A DNA stretch of 21,808 bases from contig JAQAZP010000090.1 of NCBI GenBank assembly GCA_032127265.1, positions 1 to 21,808 on the forward strand. The letters are read 5' to 3'. The notes under the pieces were generated by a model. It was not told the origin of the DNA. It saw only the letters and a program-made list of their open reading frames with translations, and searched no databases. Made by a program: the position numbers and the translations under genes. Source of the stretch: JAQAZP01 sp032127265 (GTDB lineage: Bacteria > Acidobacteriota > JAQAZP01). How positions within the stretch are numbered: the stretch's first letter is position 1; every line of letters starts with the position of its first letter. Positions 14,294-21,808 of the stretch are shown here, piece by piece.

Positions 14294-17200
14294 CTATCCG
14301 TCCCAGCCGTCGGGATCGGCCGCCGGCACCGGCACCTGTTTCCGACCCCGGCCCATGCGGCGAAAGAGCGCCGCCACCACGGTGTCCCGCATGTCGTCGA
14401 GCAGGGTGTAGACCACCGGCACCACCAGCAGGGTGAAGAGGGTGGACGAGATCAGCCCGCCGATGAGGGTCAGGCCGAAGCTGGTGTAACTGAGGCCGAT
14501 GGAGGAGGTGCCGCTCATGGTCACCGGGATAAGGCCGCAGATGGTGGTCAGGGTGGTCATCATGATCGGGCGGAAACGCCGCTCGGTGGCCATGAGCAGC
14601 GCGGCGCGCCGCTCCATGCCCCGCTTGCGCAGCCGGTTGACGTAGTCGATGAGCACGATGCCGTTGTTCACCACCACGCCCACCAGCAGCACGCAGCCCA
14701 CCACACCGAGAAAGTCGATGTCCAGGCCGTAGGCGAGGTGGATCCAGCTCACCCCGATGGGGGCGAGGATGATGCTGAAGATGATGGAGAGCGGCAGCAT
14801 GAAGCTCTCGAAGAGGAAGCCCATCAGCAGGTAGATGAAGACCACCGAGAGCAGGAGGGCGAACTTCATCGCCTCCAGGTCCTCGTCCACTTCCTCGCCC
14901 TGCTGTTCGCCGAAACGGACGCCCTCGGGCAGGTCGATGCTCGACTGCAGGGCGATCAGGTTCTTCCGGGTTTCCTCTTCCTTGCCTTCTTCCAGCTCCA
15001 GGGTCAGCGAGCGGGTGGTCCGCTTGTCCGAGCGGATGATCTGCTCGGCCGAGGCCAGTTCTTTTACATCAATCACCGATGAAATGGGGACGAACCCGCC
15101 GCTGGCCGTGGGAACGTAGAATCCCTTCAGCTTGTCGAGGGTCTCACGGTCCTCTTCCTTGTAGCGCACCCGCACCGGGATCTCCTTGCCGTCGCGGTGG
15201 TAGTAGGGCAGCTGCTGTCCGCGCAGCGAGTACCCCACAACCCCGGCCACCACCTGGGGGTTGATCCCCTGCTGCTGGGCCCGGCCGCGATTGATCACCA
15301 GGCCCAGTTCGTTGGGCGCCGGGTCGCCGGTGGACTTGAGCCCCAGCACGCCGGGCACCGAGAGGAAGCGGGATTCGATCTCCCTGGCCATCCGGTCGAG
15401 GACACGAAAGTCCTCGCCGAACAGTTCCACGACGAACACCTGCTGGCCCTTCTCCTCCTCGGACTCGCTCTCCTGGCCGGTGAAGTACTCGGCGCCCGGT
15501 TTCTTCGGTATCAGCTTCATCAGCCGCTCGGTGACCTCGCGGGGCGAGATGTCGTTGGTCCGCGGCCGTTTGAACCAGCCCTCCAGCTGGCCGGAGGTGG
15601 CGGTGTGGAAGTGGAACTGCCCGTCCAGGTCCAGTTCCTCCATGTGCGCCTCCACCACCTGTTCCAGGGAGCGGAAATAGGCTTCCGTCTCCTCGAGGGT
15701 GATGCCCCGCGGCATTTCGATGTCGATCTCGAACCCCGACCGTTCCTCTTCCTGGATGTCGACGAATTTCACGTGCTTGAACGCCACGGCCCCGGTCACC
15801 GCGTAGAGCAGCGCCAGCAGGAGCAGCAGGTCGAGGCGGCGGTTGAGAAAGACACCCAGCAGGGAGGTGTAGCCCCGGTTCATCGGCAGCAGGGTGACGT
15901 TGTAGATCCGCTCCACGAACGCGGTGAACCGGTCGTAGACCTTGCGCAGCCGGCTTTTCCGCTTCACGCCGTTGGCCAAGGTGAGGTAGACGCACAGCGG
16001 GACGAAGATGCCGGCCACCACCAGCGAGGCCAGCAGGGCCACGGAGATCGGCAGGGAAAGGCGCAGCAGCAGGAACTGCCCCTGCCCTTCCACCAGCGAC
16101 ACCGGGAGAAAAACGACGATGGTGGTCAGGGTGGCCATCAGGATGGCCAAGGCGATCTCCCCCACGCCCTTGATCGCCGCATCGCGCCGCCGCATCCCCT
16201 CCTTGTGCAGGCGGTGGACGTTCTCCGCCACCACCACCGAGTTGTCCACCAACAGACCCACCGAGATCATCAGCCCCAGCAGGGAGAGGATATTCAGCGA
16301 CTCTTTGGCGAAATACATCACGGTGAGCGAGATGAGCAGGCTCAGCGGAATGGAGAGGGTGATGATCAGGGTCAGACGGAGGCGGCGCAGGAAGAAGAAG
16401 AGCACTACCACGGCAAAGAGGGCGCCGATGCGGCCGCTGTCCAGCAGGGTCTTCAACGACTCCTCGATCACCTGCCCCTGGTCGAAGAGGGGGAAGATGC
16501 CGATGTCCTGCAGCCGCGGATCCCCTTCCAGGCGCTCCAGTTCCGCCCGCATGGCCCGGGCCACGTCTAGGGTGTTGGCCTGCCCCTCCTTGAGCACGAT
16601 CAGCGCCACCGCCGGCTGGGAATTGGCCCGCACGCGGTAGGTCTGCTCGGGCTCCTTCCAGCTCACGTCGGCGATATCCTGCAGGCGGATCGAGGGAGCC
16701 ACCAGCCGCTGCTGCAGCGCCTCCAGGTCGCGGTAGCGGGCCACCGACCGCAGCAGCAGCTTCTTGCCCCCGAAGCGCACGTCCCCCGAGGCGAGGGTGA
16801 AGTTGTCGTCGGCCAGCTCGCCGGCCAGCTGGTAAATGTTCAGCCCGCTGGCCTCGGTGCGCGCGCGGTCCAGCTCGATGAAGATCTCCTTCTCCATCAG
16901 CCCCTGGACCTCCACCGTGGCCACCCCGTCGATGCGCTGCAGCGGCATGATGATCTGGTTCTGGATCAGGTTGTAGGGGTCGATCAGGCCGGGGTCGACG
17001 GTGAGCCCCAGCACCATCACCGGGATGCTGGCCTGGTCCTCCTTGCGGATGGTGATGCGGTCGGCGTCCTCGGGCATCCGCAGCCGGGCGCGCTCGATGC
17101 GGTCGCGCAGTTCGCGGTAGGCCACGTCCATGTCGGTGCCGGTCTTGAAGCGCAGCGAAACGAAGGCGATGCCGGTGCGGGCGTAGGACCGGATGCCGTC

Positions 17201-17454
17201 GATGCCGGCAACAGTGCTCACCTCTTCCTCGAGGGGCAGGATGATCTTCTCCAGCATCTCCTCGGGCGGAGCGTCCCGCCAGGGCACGCGGATGCCGAGA
17301 AAGGGGTTGTTGAACCCGGAGGGGATCAGCTCGAGGGGGATGCCGATGGTGGCCACCACGCCCACCACCAGGGCGCTGGCCAGCATGACCAGCACGGCGA
17401 TCCGGCGGTTTAGCGAGAACCGCGGCAGGACCTCCTCGAGCTTGTGCTTCTCCT

Positions 17455-17458
<4 letters not shown>
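14294..17458 (-). CDS. RND efflux permease B (AcrB/HAE1-like), second of two
   Basis: 1054 residues, the usual length of a proton-driven RND pump with 12 membrane segments and two large periplasmic loops. The N-terminal helix (20-40) is followed by the porter-domain entry LIPSGFNNPFLGIRVPWRDAPPEEMLEKI. TM4 reads ISVGLLVDNSVVVAEN: Asp405 is kept but the next position, Asp408 in AcrB, is Asn. TM10 reads VGVVVNNGIVLIDY (927-939), with no equivalent of AcrB Lys940. The C-terminal half includes FLFESFMLPLSIIFS and RFRPIMMTTLTTICGLIP, both typical. The gene starts with GTG inside the stop of permease A (GTGA overlap), so translation is coupled. Substrate unknown. CusA-type metal export is less likely because no Met cluster stands out. 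Confidence 0.9.
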
Positions 17459-20930
<3,472 letters not shown>

Positions 20931-20934
<4 letters not shown>

Positions 20935-21808
20935 TGGACGGCCACCTCCGTGTCCTCCGACGCCTCCGCGTCGTCCGGCACGTCGGTCTGTTCATCCTGC
21001 GCTATTTCGGCACCCGCACCGTCCTCGTCCGTCGGGCTGTCATCCTTCGCCAAGTCCTCCTCATCCACGTCCCCGGGCAGCTTGACCAGGGCGCCGTCCT
21101 TCAGGCCGGACTGCCCGGCGGTGACCACCAGGTCACCGACCTCGAAGCCTTCAAGGGGCTCGACGAACTGAGCGTTTTCCAGCTGCGGCACCAGACGCAC
21201 CCGCTCCACGTCACGCTCCCCGGCAAGACGGAAGACAAAAATCTGGTCGTTTTCGTAGACCAGCGCCCGCTTGGGCACCAGCAAAGCGTCATCCTTGGTG
21301 GCGGCTACCAGCTCGACTTCGACGTACATCCCCGGCCTCAAGCCCTCCTGGCGGGGGATGGCCACGGTGACCTTCACCGTGCCGGTGCCCGGGTCCACCG
21401 ATGGGGCGATACGTTCGACACGGCCGCTGAACACCAGGTCACCCATGGCGTCGGCGCGTATCCGGGCCGTCTGCCCCTCGTGCAGCCGCGACAGTTCTTT
21501 TTCAGGAACAAAGATCCGGGCCACGATGGAATCGAAGTCCACCACCTGGAACAGGGGCTGGTTGACGGTGACGTAATCACCGAGATTGACCATCCGTGAA
21601 ACGACCACTCCGGAAATCGGCGCCCCCACCGAGGTGTAGGCCAGGTCGCGTTCGGCGTCATCGCGGGCCAGCAGCAGCTGCTCGACATCGTAGCTGGCAC
21701 CGTTGTACACCTGCTCACTAATCAGCTCCTGCTGGAAGAGCTTCTCCTGCCGGGCCAATTCCCGCTGGGCCTGCGCCAGCTGGCCATTGACCTTGGCCAG
21801 GGCGGTAT
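20931..21808 (-). CDS. RND membrane fusion protein (HlyD/AcrA-type adaptor), C-terminal part, cut by window edge
   Basis: About 291 residues are visible and the frame is open through the right edge, so the signal peptide and first lipoyl half are missing. The visible order is: end of the coiled-coil hairpin (ALAKVNGQLAQAQRELARQ, about 40 residues more), second lipoyl half (APISGVVVSRMVNLGDYVTVNQPLF), beta-barrel (IVARIFVPEKELSRLHEGQ), and membrane-proximal domain (ALLVPKRALVYENDQIFVFRL through SGLKDGALVKL). After this the protein has an unusual acidic tail of about 45 residues (DVDEEDLAKDD to the end). It links the inner-membrane permeases to an outer-membrane channel. Its TGA overlaps the GTG of permease A. 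The TTG codon at 21758 is an internal Leu, not the start. Confidence 0.9.

Overview
The window is GC-rich DNA, densely coding on both strands, from a Gram-negative bacterium. The evidence for an outer membrane is an MFP/RND efflux system, a Tat-exported protein, a likely lipoprotein and two signal-peptide proteins. The gene set fits a proteobacterium in the broad sense, possibly a former deltaproteobacterial (Desulfuromonas/Geobacter-like) lineage: class II HMG-CoA reductase, a Rad3/XPD-type helicase fused to a nuclease, DUF362 next to DUF6599, and an MFP-RND-RND operon. That placement is inference from gene content only. I see no rRNA, tRNA or CRISPR array.

Left part (1-6.6 kb). On the minus strand are the N-terminus of a class II HMG-CoA reductase cut by the window edge, with its own sigma70-like promoter, and a SerB-like HAD phosphatase. 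A divergent intergenic region separates them from an 812-residue PD-(D/E)XK nuclease/iron-sulfur helicase fusion. A regulatory-looking leader (promoter, 10-bp inverted repeat, small dyad touching the start codon) precedes a five-TM membrane enzyme of the alkaline phosphatase/sulfatase superfamily, which has Thr at the nucleophile position. A small exported orphan protein follows.

Middle (6.6-11.3 kb). A tight minus-strand operon reads DUF362 Tat protein, DUF6599 probable lipoprotein, family-2-like glycosyltransferase. Divergent from it is a stand-alone alpha/beta hydrolase of the type often fused to OsmC. Behind that hydrolase lies a frameshifted remnant of a DDE integrase-core transposase, which fills most of the only gene-poor stretch longer than 300 bp.

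Right part (11.3-21.8 kb), all minus strand. First is a class I methyltransferase with an NPPF motif and a C-terminal PqqD-like segment, under a good sigma70-like promoter. Next is an exported protein of unknown function with a GTG start. Then comes an efflux operon, membrane fusion protein > RND permease A > RND permease B, with GTGA stop/start overlaps at both junctions. Two RND subunits served by one adaptor suggest a mixed (MdtABC-like) trimeric pump, but the permeases lack the second TM4 Asp and the TM10 Lys of AcrB. No outer-membrane channel gene is in view.

The three best promoters (279-307 minus, 3723-3751 plus, 13016-13044 minus) share the layout TTGAC(A/G)-N14-CCCTAT(C/A)CT. The most distinctive items are the helicase/nuclease fusion, the Thr-type 'sulfatase' with its leader, the methyltransferase with a possible peptide-binding tail, and the two-permease efflux operon. 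I did not find clear evidence for a wholly new defence or mobile system.
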